Assembly (NCBI GenBank): GCA_024734555.1
Contig: JANPWX010000062.1
Location: 1,279,541 to 1,343,540, forward strand
Length of the DNA stretch: 64,000 bases
Reading direction: 5' to 3'
From: Trochalopteron elliotii
Lineage: Eukaryota; Chordata; Aves; Passeriformes; Leiothrichidae
Shown here: one piece after another, positions 12,120-24,179 of the stretch
Layout of the letters: every line of letters starts with the position of its first letter
How positions within the stretch are numbered: position 1 is the first letter of the stretch
Translations under genes and position numbers: made by a program
Notes under the pieces: generated by a model
The model's database searches: none
The model's input: only the letters and a program-made list of their open reading frames with translations
What the model was told of the DNA's origin: nothing

Positions 12120-12720
12120 CAAAAAGAATTTTTTTGTATTTTAGTAAGGCTTTTGATACTGACCCTCAAAGTATCCTTCTGAACAAGTTGTCCAGCTGTG
12201 GGATGAGCAGGTTAATGGTGTTCTGGCCAGGACTGAAGGACAAGGCTCAAAGGTTTGTAATGGGTGGGTCTACAGCTGTCTGTACAGCTAGTGGTGTTCT
12301 GCAGAGTTTAGTTCTAGGGACAGGTCTGCTCCTCCTAATGGAGGACTTGAATGCATTTGAATGACTTGAAGGAGTTGAGGAGTAACATCATTGCTCTCTG
12401 CATCTTCCTGACGAGGGGAAGGGGAGATTGAGGTGCTGAGCTCTTCCTGTGACCCACAGATAGGACATAATACACACATGGATGGTGTGTATTGTTCAAA
12501 GCTGCAGCAGGGGAGGTTCAGACTGAATATTAGGAAGCATTTCTTTATTGAGAGGATGGTCAAACCATGGATCAGGCTTAATAGAAAGGTAGCTTATGCC
12601 CCAAACTTGTCAGTGTTAAAGAGGCATTGGATCTTAATAACATACTTTAACTTTTGGTAAGCCCTGAAATGATCAGGCAGTTGGCCTAGATAATCACTGT
12701 AGGTCCTTCCAACTGAAATA
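12120..12720 (+). mobile_element. CR1 LINE fragment with internal deletion
   Basis: The 5' part encodes a degraded piece of CR1 reverse transcriptase: YFSKAFDTDPQSILLNKL resembles the conserved YLDF(S/C)KAFDT...ILL(E/N)KL stretch, followed by RFVMGGS and SGVLQ(S)LVLG remnants. After about 12365 the sequence jumps to the CR1 3' region (CTCTCTGCATCTTCCTGA, then CAGGGGAGGTTCAGACTG and GGAAGCATTTCTTTAT). It continues to the 3' end at TCCTTCCAACTGAAATATTCT, where the tail runs into the pentanucleotide array. The RT core between these parts is missing, so the copy is dead. Confidence 0.8.
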
Positions 12721-12884
12721 TTCTATTCTATTCTATTCTATTCTATTCTATTCTATTCTATTCTATTCTATTCTATTCTATTCTATTCTATTCTATTCTA
12801 TTCTATTCTATTCTATTCTATTCTATTCTATTCTGTTCTGTTCTGTTCTGTTCTGTTCTGTTCTGTTCTGTTCTGTTCTGTTCT
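12721..12884 (+). repeat. Compound pentanucleotide microsatellite (TTCTA)22(TTCTG)10
   Basis: There are 22 perfect TTCTA units (12721-12830) followed without interruption by 10 perfect TTCTG units (12831-12880) and a final TTCT. It starts exactly where the CR1 3' tail (ATTCT) ends, so it is an expansion of the LINE's own tail. The single clean switch from A to G variant suggests one point mutation that spread by slippage. Confidence 0.95.
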
Positions 12885-15404
12885 CACTCACCAAGCCAGC
12901 ATCTGTATTTTGTCTGCAAGAAATGAAAAGGAGCTCAAGACAAACAACAAAATACAGAAAGTCTCTGAAAGAGAATGAGAAGATAAGTTCTAAGGAGGAA
13001 AAAAAGAATATTTAGGCTGGTGGAAGACCATCAACATGCTTTCATGGGGGAAGGTATAAGGAAAAAACTTTGGAGAAATAGGAAGGTGAAAATAGGAATC
13101 TGGGAGAGAAGAGAAGAAGACAAAGGAATCCAGAGGCATGTACATACTCAACAGAAGAAATCCTGTCGTTCAAGGCCTAGCACTGGAACCTTTGGTAATA
13201 ATATTATTATGAATTTATGAGTCTGTATCTTGTTCCTCTTGAAACACTCCCATCCACTCATACATATCCACATATTTCAGCTTTGTTTGCAAACACACCC
13301 TACTGAATCCAAAGTTCTTGTCCATAAAATAGGAAAATATGTATTTACTTCTCCAGAAATTCATCCTACAATCTTTAGTCTGGTTAGTGTTGCTTTGTTT
13401 TTTTTCCTGAAACAGAGCACAATGTGTTATAATGTTTAAAATTTTGTTTACAATATCAGTATTATTACCAACTAAGAATTTGTTTGCAGTCTTGTCCACA
13501 GCTGGAAATTGTTGATGGAAAAGCCTGAATGATAAATTGTCATTGTTATTTATATAGAAAGGTTTAGCATGTTACTACAAATCAATGATGTTAATGTTTT
13601 TCTCTAAACATTCTGGCTGCAGCATTTATTGTTTTTATGTTAATTGAATCTTATTTTTGAGTTCTGGAATCCATTTATGCAATTATTTAGCAACGTAGCT
13701 ATTGGCTATGAAACTTATCCCTCTTCCAGTTTATTTATAATTTACAAATGAGCACCATGCTGCACAAGTCTATCTAAGATAAACCCTAAGTGTGCATTTT
13801 CATATTTGGGATATTTTTCTAGTGAGTTCTCTTCCTCAGTGACACACTGCTCTGATTTTTCATGCTGATCATTGCCTTCATTTATTTTGTTAATTTTTCA
13901 TAACATTTTGAAATATAGGTTCTGTCTGCTTTTCTTCCTAGATATCCAAAAATTTTCCCAAGAGCTATATTATTAGGAAATGCCTCTTTGTGCCACTTTA
14001 ACACCCCAATGTTTTTATCACTTTAGCATCCCAATACTTTTCTTTGGGTCTCTTAAGGGTCTGTGCCTCTTAAAAGAGTTGTATGTTCTTTATATATCCA
14101 TACTTTTTTTTTTTTATTCTTTCTAGATTATAGTACAAGTGTCAGAGATCATTTCTTTTGATCAATATATATATAAAATAAATTAGGTTGAATATGTGCC
14201 AAATCTGAGTCTTGATGTCAAATGTAGGTGTTATACAATACCATGAAGACTACTGATTAATTTTGTAGATATGAAGAATTCTATACCACAGCTTTTTTTT
14301 GATGCTAGTTGAAAATTTTCCTATTCTTTAACAAAGTTAAATGAAGTAGAAAATCTTCCTTTTTATATATAGAAATGGAAGAAGTCATTAGAAGAACTTC
14401 ATCTGTACCAGGTTTTGTTTCTCTCAGTCACATTCTTTTCTTGCAGTGCACCTGAGGTCTCACAATCTTCCCTAACAATGCCAATTGTTCCAGCTTATTG
14501 GGTTGCTCATAGAAACAATAACAGAAGCTGTCTCCAGAATGTAATTTGGTACAACATTTTATTATCAAAATAATGGTGCAAGAATGCTTGTTATGTACTT
14601 ATAAGACATAAGGACATATCTTAAATATTTCTCAGCTCACATAACCTATTCTTCCCAAAGAAGAAACCACACAAACAATCATATATAAATATGTAAAAAA
14701 CCCTTGATTATATACAATAGTAATAAATTAATATAGATATTGTATATTTGCTATTGCAGGTTGCACTTCAGAGATTCTTTTTTCTTTTCTATTATTTGCC
14801 ATAGAAAAACCTTTCTTTTCATTAAGAAAAAAAAAAAAAAGTCATAATATAGGAGCTCACCATAGCAATATGTTTGACATGCAAGGTAAAGAATATGTTT
14901 GAGGCAAATCAGAACCAGTCCATGTTAATGACTGCTAATTTAGATTATTTGATAAAATATATACATATCTGGATACCTTCATAAAATGGGGCAAAAGGCA
15001 AATACACTTCTTATTATTGTTTTCTAAAAATTCTGATCCAGATCACAACCCTGCTATTCTACATAAATTCCAAATAAACATTAAGAAATAGTCCTTGTTT
15101 CAACAGGCCATAATGTAATCTATGTGGGAAAGAAAACCAGAGAAAAATCATTCTTACTTGTGAAGTTAGATACTAATGGTTCACAGAAGTTTCACAGACG
15201 GGTGATAGAAAGAGCATCTTATTTCCAAAAGGGATTCAAACTTGTAGTTAGTTATAACTTATACCCATGTAGAAGGAGAAAAACTATTAGCCTTCCATAC
15301 ATACTGAGAGAAAATATATCATATGGATTTCTTTTTCCACATTTATCTTCAGATATTTTAGTTCTGTAAACAAAACTAGGCTCCATTTATAGAAGCCAAA
15401 CAAC
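12885..15404. other. Unique A+T-rich stretch
   Basis: I see no gene or interspersed repeat here. It has a 25-bp imperfect tandem duplication (13994-14043) and a poly-A run near 14825-14840. Confidence 0.5.
13994..14043. repeat. 25-bp imperfect tandem duplication
   Basis: The units at 13994-14018 and 14019-14043 share the frame CACTTTA-CA-CCCAAT followed by a T-rich end, with several mismatches. It appears to be a local duplication. Confidence 0.6.
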
Positions 15405-15683
15405 ATTGTTTCAAAGCCAAGGGGGAATGATTTCAAAATTAAAGAAAGCAGGTTTAGATTAGCTGTTAGGAAAAAAAAATCTTTACTGTGAGAATAGGGA
15501 AGCATTGGAAGAAGTTGCCCAGGGAAGTGAATGCCCCGTCCCTAGAGGTACTCAAAGCCAGGTGGGATGGAGCTCTGAGTAACATGGTCTAGTAAAAGGT
15601 GTCACTGCCCATTGGCGGGGGTGTTTGGAATTAGATGAATTTTAATGTCCCTTCCAACCCAGGCCATGCTATGATTCTATGAA
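15405..15683 (+). mobile_element. CR1 LINE 3'-end fragment
   Basis: The order of segments is that of the CR1 3' end: GCAGGTTTAGATTAG, GAAGTTGCCCAGGGAAGTG, a 'ccctagaggtactcaaagcc' region, then TCCCTTCCAACCCAGGCCAT and the terminal TATGATTCTATGAA tail at 15670-15683. It is 5'-truncated, as usual for CR1. Confidence 0.85.
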
Positions 15684-17245
15684 TATTGACTTGCACATAT
15701 GCATCTTGTTATTGTTGTTTTCTTCTGCATGACAGCTTTAGGATTAGGAGAAGTAATAAGCTGAAGTAAGTCAGGACACTGAAACAGTCTTGCCCCATAA
15801 TATATTGATTGAGAGAATCACTTCCTATTCAGAGAGTTCTTCCACCAGATGATTATAGGCAGATAGCCCAGATGTTCAGATTTAATTCATAGAGTTTTAT
15901 TTAAACCATTCAGGTTGAAAGATGAAAGCGCATTTTACCTGGATTGCTGTTTGCAGTCATGCTTGCATCTCTTTGCAATATTTTCAGGATGATAGCAGAT
16001 GTGTGATAATAAAATTTGAACCACACTGATCTGGCAAGTTCAGGCACTGAGCCAAAAACAAGAAAGTCTGTTCAGAAATCTCTGCTTCTTAAGTTTTGCA
16101 TGAATTTTCAAGAGTTTCATCACAAAATCAGAGAATTCTCAAGTTTTAAAAGGACTTCTGGAAATCATCTAGTCCAAGCCCCCAGTAAGGTAGGTTCATG
16201 TTTGTTTATTTGTTTGTTGAATTTATGTATTTGATAGTAGAATTCATTAGAAATTTTGGGTCTTTTTTTATTTTGGATTTGGGTGAAAAGCTGATTGACC
16301 TTTATCTATGGAAGAGATACCAAATTCACAGCCATGCTATGTGTGCCAAAGGAAAAAGGAGCACTTGTGGATGCTTATATATTTACTTTTACATATACAT
16401 CTGTATCTGTGTATATATGTAAAATTGGTAGACACATATATATATATACTGCTATTTGTCTGTGTGTATAGGCCCCTGTAAAGAGTGATAAAAAACATGC
16501 GAAAAACATGGTTTCTGTACAAATGTAATAAAGAATGTAATAAATATTAAAAAAATGTGTGGCAGCTGTATACTGTTTCTCATTATCTTCACCATTCAAT
16601 GCATAATTCTAATATGTATTTCTGCTCAGTGTCAAAGGTTAACCCTGAATATAAAATTACTATTATTTTATTCATGAAGTTCCCCTTTAGCATTATATTA
16701 TATGAGTTTTCACCGTATCATCTTTGTGAACTGACATACTTACTGCAGTTACAAAACTGCACAAACTCAGTCACAGTGAGAATTAGTCTTCATGATGGTC
16801 TCATTCCCATGCCTTTATTGATTCTATCGACTGTCAGTTGCACAGATCATTGTTTCTACCCTGTGGTTTTGTTTGCTGTGTCTTATTCAGAAAGACCTTT
16901 TAGGTGGAATTAACTATTCATCCAGAAAAATATATTACAGCTACAAATTGCAAAGGTTCCATTTTAGGTGACTTGATTGGTCTTTAGGTCAGATCTTTAT
17001 CTTTCTATGTGATTTTAACCACTGGATCTTTCTGTTGATTGGTCAGTTGTTAATGTACTTCCTACACTCTCTGTGTAACATTCTAACTTGCAAAGGAAAA
17101 CCTTTAGTACTTAGTCATGATGATCTGTATACTGAAGTCTCATTTCACCTTAAATTTTCTCACTGTTACAATTCCAGAGAACAAAACTTGTAATAGTTAC
17201 ATACTTTCTTTTGTAAATGTGGTGGATGGATCTTAACCAGTCACC
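15684..17245. other. Mostly unique stretch with a short CR1 piece
   Basis: Apart from the CR1 remnant at 16119-16200, I see no gene. There is an AT/GT-rich simple region at 16375-16450 (TATATA and ACACATATATA runs), whose open frames are low-complexity. Confidence 0.5.
16119..16200 (-). mobile_element. Short CR1 LINE 3'-end remnant
   Basis: Read on the plus strand it gives CATCACAAAATCAGAGAATT followed by a diverged 'aaaaggacttctggaaatcatctagtccaa' pattern and CCCCC. This is the reverse complement of the CR1 3' terminus. Only about 80 bp is left. Confidence 0.65.
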
Positions 17246-17985
17246 TGAGGTGGGTTGACCTTGGTAGACTGCCAGGTACACAGCAAGATGCTCTAGCAAT
17301 CCTCTCCACAAACAAGACAGGGGAGAGAAAATATAACAAAAAGCTAATGGCTTGAGATAATGACAAGGAGATCACTAAGCAATTACAGTCATGTGCCATG
17401 CAACTGAGAGACAGGACTTCAAAAGAGGGGGTGCAAAAGTGATCCAAGCAGGGAACCTTAAGTCAAAGCTTGAGAAAAATAGGTCAGAGTTCAAACTGAA
17501 ATCAGTTTATTGAACTCTAAGCTGACATCTGAGTTGAAGTCAGAGTAAAAAGGAGTTGAATTCAGGTAGTATTCTCACAGTACAGTGTTATGTACTTGTT
17601 ACAACTCAAATAGGCCACAGCCTTTGATAGTTACATATGCCGTTCTTTTCCTAGTTTTTTTTCATGTCTGGGATCACGTAGACCACGGTTTGTATTTCAC
17701 CAAGGTCAGGATGTCTTTACTTTCTGTTCTATCTCTCATCTGTTCTCCCATCATCGTAGGCAAATTAGACTGTACTTGGGTGAAGTTAGTTTAGTTTTTT
17801 AGCAGTTAATAAAAAGAGTATGATAATAATAAGAAAGAACAAATCAAAAGACACTTCCTCATATCCCTCCTAAGCTCACCTTCTCCTCTCTGGTGGTGCA
17901 GGGGGACTGGGAATGGGGATTTTGGTCAGTAAGTCCTGCCAGGAGCTTGCTCCAGCAAGGGCTTTCCTTGAGTCCTTTCCTCACA
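17246..17985 (-). mobile_element. ERVL-type LTR, interrupted
   Basis: Reversed, this is the family seen at 6415-7197. The LTR 3' end lies on the left (TGAGGTGGGTTGACCTTGG at 17246), followed by the conserved 'gacaggggagagaaaatataac' block and the 'caaggagatcactaagcaattacagtca' block up to about 17395. The expected continuation (TTAGACTGTACTTGGG..., then GCAGGGGGACTGGGAATGGG) resumes only at about 17762 and runs to about 17985. The roughly 360 bp between is foreign. The U3 end of the LTR is missing on the right. Confidence 0.7.
17396..17761. mobile_element. Unidentified insert inside the ERVL-type LTR
   Basis: This sequence splits two blocks that are contiguous in the related LTR. It does not match CR1 or the other LTRs in the window. 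The junctions look partly duplicated: GTCATGTGCCA on the left and ATCGTAGGCA on the right both align to the same consensus spot, consistent with a target-site duplication. No clear terminal repeats are seen. It could be a fragment of another LTR, since a TTTATTGA stretch near 17505 might be a reversed polyadenylation region. Confidence 0.4.
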
Positions 17986-19500
17986 GCTTACTGTGAAGAT
18001 TTTAGAATTTCATCCTACCCAGATCTAGTACAGTGAACAATAAGATACATGACTAGAAGTGCTATGCTATTTTGCACACACAAGGATTATGCTCCATCAA
18101 AAAAAAAAAATCCTTAGAGTGTTATTTAAAAATTATATAAGTCATTATTAATTAAATAAATTAGCAAGTCAAACACTTACATTTACAATGATAGAATCTA
18201 CCATCATGAAATATTTTAAATTAGGTTAAATGCAAACAAAGTTATTTTTCAAAAGTTTCTGATAGGAAAAGATATTTAATTCTTTGAGCTCCTGACAGTA
18301 AAAAAATAAATAACTTAAAAGAAAAAAAAATCAACAAAGGCAAGATAAACCCAACCAAACATGAACTCTTCAGGGAAATTTCAGCAAAGTCTTTTCTGTT
18401 GTTTTTTTTTTGTTTGTTTGTTTGTTTTTGTTTTGTTTTTTTGGGTTTTTTTTTTTTCCCAAAGTATTGATAATTTTGTGACAGTCAAACAAAATAGATT
18501 TTGTAAAATACTGGAAGAAAGTGATGGTATTACTGGTAATGATGATATAGAGTGATTTTTTTTTGCAAATACTGGAAATGATGAAGATTCACATTTTTCC
18601 TAAGTTGGAATTCACTAGGGATTTAAGACTGTATTCAAAACTGTAATTGCAGATGAAGTCTTCACGTTCTGAAAGCCAAGACACAGATGCCAATAACAAA
18701 GAAGATGGCACCAAGCTATGCCAGAGAATATGAGGAACAGTAGAGACACAAAGATACTGACAATGACCCCGAGAGTAAGGTTGAGGGTGCTTGGCAATAC
18801 ATAAGAGCTGTATCTATTAGAGTATGTCTAATGTTCATGACTGGAAAGAAGCTACTAAAACTAGAGTTAGAGAGATGTAACACTTTAGGTTTCCAACATG
18901 AAAGTTCATATTTTCATGCTTTATAATGTTATGCAAATTGAGATTTAAATGGAGCACCTCTTAGGCAAAATTTACAGACTATAAATTTTTGCCATAAGCA
19001 ATAGGTAAACAATATTTGAACAAACCTCCCTCCCCAAGATTAACAGGAATGTAGAAAAAACATTAAAGATCTGAATTTGTGTTTAAACACAAAACCTAAG
19101 TCAAATGTTTCTGAAGTTTAAAGTATTTTCCATTTATGAGCTTTCCTTCCAAGGAGAGAACATAGAGTGTATGTTAATGCTTGTCTACACTAAATGTGTG
19201 TGTGTTTGTATGAGAGACAAAAGGGACTTTTTATAGCAAGAATGTACATGGAAACTTCCAAATTGGAGGAAGCTTGTCTTTCCTTGCCGTTTTAAGATTT
19301 TCAGCTGAAATGAGAGCTGTTCAGTGTTCTTCTCATCCTCTTTTCTCTGGCTCTGTTTCTAAAGTTTTAACTTCTCATAAGAAGTTCTCCTTTTGATTAA
19401 TTTGGAATACATGGGAGTATAAACATTAAATTTACATATAACTTTTAAGAAGGAATAAAAATATCGGCTTCTTCACAAGCCTACACGTAAGTACCATGTC
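17986..19500. other. Unique A+T-rich stretch
   Basis: I see no repeat family here. It contains a T/G-rich simple tract at about 18400-18460 (TTTG repeats and poly-T) and a short hydrophobic minus-strand open frame (18615-18797), which I do not consider a gene. Confidence 0.5.
18400..18460. repeat. T-rich / (TTTG)n simple tract
   Basis: Runs of T interrupted by single G bases include four consecutive TTTG-like units and a terminal T12. It is low complexity only. Confidence 0.85.
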
Positions 19501-19506
19501 AAGTAC

Positions 19507-20040
19507 TGTTGTGGTGTATTTTGGGTTTTGCCAAGTTCTGCATGCTTTTGTTCCTTGCTTTAAAATGGTTTGTCCTATGTACCCCATGCCAAAACCCTTT
19601 TGGTCTTTCCCGAATTATGAGTCCTGTCCATCACTCTGCAACCCCACCCTGAAGTCTGGAAGATTCTGGTGGGAATGTTGTGTGATTCGGCAGGGTCTCC
19701 TTTTTTCCATCCCTTTTTTATGTATAGAATTGTATTGCTAATTGTCCTTTTGTCCTGGGTCACTCCTCCCCCTCACTGGGATTGGTTCTAGATTGTCCCC
19801 TGCCCTGTCCACACCTCCTGTACTTAAGCTGAGATGCAGAGGAAAAGACTTGCTTCTACGTGGGCCACCCTCTGGGTAAAATAAAACCCTGTTGAACCAC
19901 GTGAAGTCCTCCTTTCTTCAATGCCAACGCCACACCTCTGCCTGAGGCTCAGACCCACAGGATTGGAAAGGTACCAAGCTGTACCCTTAAATGCAAGCTC
20001 GGTGAATGAGTTAACCTGATAGCAGCACCATGCACCCACA
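19507..20040 (+). mobile_element. Solo LTR (ERVK-like) with 6-bp TSD
   Basis: The 534-bp element begins TGTTGTGGTG and ends GCACCCACA. It is flanked by the perfect direct repeat AAGTAC at 19501-19506 and 20041-20046. The TATA-like box TACTTAAG at 19821-19828 and AATAAA at 19880-19885 (59 bp apart) mark plus-strand sense, a spacing close to that of the LTR at 4241-4627. The U3 is C-rich near 19760-19820. No proviral coding sequence is present. Confidence 0.88.
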
Positions 20041-20084
20041 AAGTACTGATTCAAACTCTGCTCTGAAAGTATGCATAAACAGAG

Positions 20085-20455
20085 ACTGAGGGGAAACCTC
20101 ATTGTACTCTAAAACTTCCTTGTGGGGGTAAGAGGAGGGGCAGTCACTGATGTCTTTGCTGTGGTGACCCATGACAGGACCCAAGGAACTGGCATGAAGT
20201 TGGGTCAGAGGAGGTTTAGGTTGGGTATCTTTAGGAAAATGTTCTTCATCCAGAGGGTGGCTGGGCACTGGAACAGGCTCCCCAGGGCAGTGATCACAGC
20301 ACCAGCCTGACAGAGTTCAAGAAGTTTTTGGACAGTACTCCCAGGCACAGGGTGTGACTCTTGGAAATGGTGCTGTACAGGGCCAGGAGTTCGACTCAGT
20401 GATCCTTGTGTGTCCCTTTCAGCTCAGTTAATTTTGTGATTCTGTGATTTGCAGT
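20085..20455 (+). mobile_element. CR1 LINE 3'-end fragment
   Basis: It follows the CR1 3' region through CTGAGGGGAAACCTCATTG, CAGAGGAGGTTTAGGTTGGG, a conserved 'ggctgggcactggaacaggc' block, CTCCCCAGGGCAGTG and 'gttcaagaagtttttggaca'. It ends in a tail of GTGATTCTGTGATT with an imperfect extra copy (to about 20470). It starts 39 bp after the right TSD of the neighbouring LTR. It is 5'-truncated. Confidence 0.88.
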
Positions 20456-20470
20456 GTGATTCTGTAATTT

Positions 20471-23244
20471 GCAGTCTGGTAGCCCCAAAACAGTAATTTG
20501 CTGTTGTTAGGTGTAAAAGATAATAAGAATAAGGAATCTCTCTAAATTTGTTTATTAGTGGTAGGTCAAACTTAAATCGTTAGCACATTTTTTTGACCTG
20601 CCCTTTATTGACACTAATAGAAACAGAAGAAAATTTCTCAGAAATGTTTTATAAGGTTAATAATAAAAATTAAAAAAACAGTGAGGAAAACATGGACAAA
20701 AATCTGAGCTTTTCCTTTTTTGTTGTTTGTTTATTTTAAATTATTTTTTTCAATCCTATACTTGTTCTTTTATAACATCTCTTCTAGAGCACTTTTGGTA
20801 GCAAAATTTTTTTGTGCTGGATTAGTCCTGAAGACTTCCTACTCACTTGCAGTAGCACCTATATATCGAGTAGGGCTTTATGTAAAAATTAAAACTGAAT
20901 GGAATTTTGTCTATATTCTTAATTTATGGAAAGAATTTCCAGATTTTGAACAACTGTTTGTATAACATAGAAATTAAATGCTCTCTTTCAATTTTTTTAA
21001 TGGATTTAAGGTCCAAAATGTGCTAATTTATTTTTTACCACAGTGTTTTTGAGTGAAAAAAAAAATCATCCAAAGTTATTGCTGCATTCATGAGAAGAAA
21101 TCACAGTCTTTGTAAGTGGCCCACAGAGAAACTTGTATTTACAGTGATACTCCCTCTGTACTCTGCACTTCGCTTGAGAGATAATCTGTGGCACACTGAA
21201 GAAGTGATTTTCCAGAGCCTTGAACTAGCTGAATTTAAACAGAAATCTTCTCATGAGAGCTAATTTGTAATTTAGATTAACCTGAAAAGAAAAATAATCA
21301 TTATTGCTAAGTAGGAAAAACTAAAACTGAGACTTTTCCTTTTCTTTGGGTAGCTAATTTCTAGGGCAACTTAGTGATAACTCTCAGAAAAATGAGTGCT
21401 TTCATCAAAACAATTTCACATTGTCTTTTGTTAAGTATTTTATTGAGATACGGAGGTTTTGATCAGAAAAGGAACAACACTAGTAGATTACTTGGATTAC
21501 TACATTGAATTACACATTATCACAAAAATGCAGCATCACCACATTGTTTAGAATTAAACTGACAATGGCAGGTGGACTAGTTTTTAAGTATAGTTTTTCC
21601 TTAGAGGTGTTTTTAAATTGACTTACCAAAGCTAAAGTGTAATAAACAGCTGATCATTTGATCTCTTTCTGCTGCTGTAACACTGGAGGTTGACACAATT
21701 TATATTTTTTAATTATATTTATATCCCTTTTTATGAAAATAGCAAAGTAGGAATTTTGAGGTTATATTACTTCTGTCATTAATGAGACCATTATGGGATA
21801 TATGACCTTGAGAAATCAGAGTTTTGTCCATAATTTGAAATTAAGGAAACCATGTTTTATAGCAAGAAAGTAAGATTTTTCCTTTATGTGCATGACTTGA
21901 TCAATGTCCACAAGAATCCACAAGAACCAGATTGCTGACAGCATAATCTAGAAGAGCTGAACATGACAAACCTACTTGTAGAAGATAAATAAATTTCAGC
22001 TGCATCAGCTCAATAAGACCAAATGGTCTACTTATTGAAACAGCTTAAGTGAGAAGAAGTGAAGACTTAATATGTTGTTTGAAGATTGGGACATATGTAG
22101 CTGAGGCACCTATTATTAAAAGGGAAAGTGAAAAAATCCCTAGATGTGTCAGAAATCTGCATTATTCAGAGGGTCATTATTCAGCAACCATAGCAGATCT
22201 CCTCAGCCTTTAAAAATTTAATAATCCATGCACTTTAATGGTCGTTGCATCATTAAACAAGGATTTTATTTTTTAGAAGTTTTCAAGTTTTGCAGTACCA
22301 CAATACTTCAGTTCTTCTAGTTTTTTGAAAAGAAAAATAAAAGTAGATATTGGAAAACCCCCATGTCATACCTTAATCCTACATCTTGGATTTTCTGACA
22401 CTTGCTATGCCATTCTGCTGTCATATAATAGCTGATACAAACAGGGTAGTCTTCTCCTAGGATTTATACACAGCTCCTCTTAATATGGTATCATCTACTA
22501 GCCTCATTTTGCATTTTCCTATTAACTGCAATGTATGTACAGTTTAATGCTTTTTGAGTTCTTTATTTACTGATCCAGCCAGAAAATACGTTACACAGTC
22601 ATAATTTACTAGTCTTTAATGACAGCTTGCATGCATGCCAAAATCGTCTTCACCACAGTGATATGTTTCTAGATCTGATTTTGCAAAGCATTTAATTGAT
22701 TTCCTTTCATTAATGAATGAAGTCACAGTAAATCTCTACACATGGAAAGCAATCAAGGAGTTTTCATAATTTTTTTCCAACACCACTCCATCCCGAAGGT
22801 TCCAAGTCATAGGTCACAGTAGAAACAGCTTTTATCCAGGAAGAATGCGATTAAAATAAAGAAATGGTAAAAAGCAAGATTGTCCTATTGGTTGTCCTAA
22901 TGGTTCACAGAAAGTGTGGAACAGCTTTGTCAAGAAAAGCAGGGTATGTAAGATTAAAAAAATTAAAAAATGTAATCTGGCTATTATCTTAAATGACCAT
23001 GAAAAATTGTTTCTCTTAATACATTAACGACAAAAGAAAAGTTAAGGAAAATCTCCATCCTTTATTGGATATTGGATGCAGGGACAAACAGTGAAAAAGG
23101 ATGAAGAAAAGTAAGGTAATTAGGTAAGGTAATGAGGTAATTAAGGGTTCCTTTGCCTGAGTCTTTAATAGTAAGACCAGTTGTTCTCTAGATGCCCTGA
23201 GCTGAAGGACAGGGAAGAGAAGCACAATTAAGCCCACATAATCC
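20471..23244. other. Unique A+T-rich stretch
   Basis: I see no gene or interspersed repeat across this 2.8 kb. The open frames are short and without recognisable domains. Confidence 0.5.
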
Positions 23245-23755
23245 AAGGGAAAATGATCAGTGACTTGTTACTCCACTTGAACAATCATAAGTTTATGGGG
23301 CTGGATGAGATCCACCCGAAGGTACTGAGGGATCTGGCATAACTGCTCACCCATCATTTACCAACAGTCCTGGCTATGCAGGGAAGACCCAGTTGGCTAG
23401 TGCTTAGTAAATATGAGGCCCAGCTACAAGGGGGGCACAAGGAGGATGCAGGGAGGACATCTCAGCCTGATGTGAGTGCTGGGGACAGTCATGGGGCAGA
23501 TCATCCTGAGGTGTTAACATGCAGCATGTTTGGGATAGCCCTGGGATCAAGCCCAGTCAGTACAGGTTTATGAAAGGCAGCTCCTGCTTGATCAACCTGA
23601 CCTCCTTCTTTGACAAGGTGACCTGTTTAGCAGATAAGGAAAATGCTGTGGGTGTTGTCTACTTGTTCTTAAGCAAAGCCTTTGACACGGTCACCCACAG
23701 CTCCAGTTGTGGAGAACCTGGTTGTTTATGGCTCAGACAAGTAACACTCCTCTGA
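23245..23755 (+). mobile_element. CR1 LINE ORF2 fragment
   Basis: This is an internal piece of CR1 covering the N-terminal part of the reverse transcriptase. It begins in the region encoding the 'MGLDxIHPKVLRDLA' motif (about 23297-23340), continues through the 'IYQQSWLxGEVPxDW' region (about 23355-23395) and ends after the KAFDT motif. Multiple frameshifts are present. A short piece with the CR1 3' terminal pattern (CCAGCCTTAAAGATTCTGAT, TCTGTGAT) at about 24143-24175 may be the far end of the same copy after a large internal loss. Confidence 0.8.
23519..23755 (+). pseudogene. CR1 reverse transcriptase remnant
   Basis: The longest open piece of this CR1 copy encodes FMKGSSCLINLTSFFDKVT followed by VVYLFLSKAFDTVTHS. 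These correspond to the conserved RT motifs 'G(R/S)SCLTNL...FYD' and 'VVYLDFSKAFDTVSH'. The acidic residue of the catalytic YLD motif is replaced by Phe (YLF), and the frame breaks before the FADD box. The copy cannot encode an active enzyme. Confidence 0.75.
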
Positions 23756-24179
23756 GTTAGCCTTGGAATGGTGATATATATAGCTCAAAAGAGTGATTTT
23801 GCCTCAATTTCTGGCTCAACAGCAAGACATCCTTCCTTATCTCCCTTGTGTTTTAGCTTCTACATGACTTGCCAGCTAAAAAGTACCACCAAGTTCCCAC
23901 CTCTGCAAGTATTTCAACAGAGCCTGACTGCAATGTCTCCTGACTTCAATGCACTCCACCTCCGTTCAGTCCTCCTTGGACTGTGTGTGGGAGGTTGGGC
24001 ATGCTGAGCATGTTCCAGCCAGGGAGTAACAAATCATATTTTCTCTCTTAGCATACATTTTGTGTGGTGAGTTGGGCATACTAATCTCAATCTCCATCTA
24101 TTAAAATGTAATTTTACCCCCCATCTTTTTCCCGCAGTGTCTTTTTCCAGCCTTAAAGATTCTGATTCTGTGATAACTG

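Noticed and set aside
18615..18840. Hydrophobic minus-strand frame (LNLTLGVIVSIFVSLLFLIF) loosely like the second membrane segment of IFITM/dispanin proteins
   Set aside because: The similarity is confined to hydrophobic residues and a single LN pair. A stop lies just upstream, no conserved cytoplasmic loop is present and the C-terminal part does not fit.
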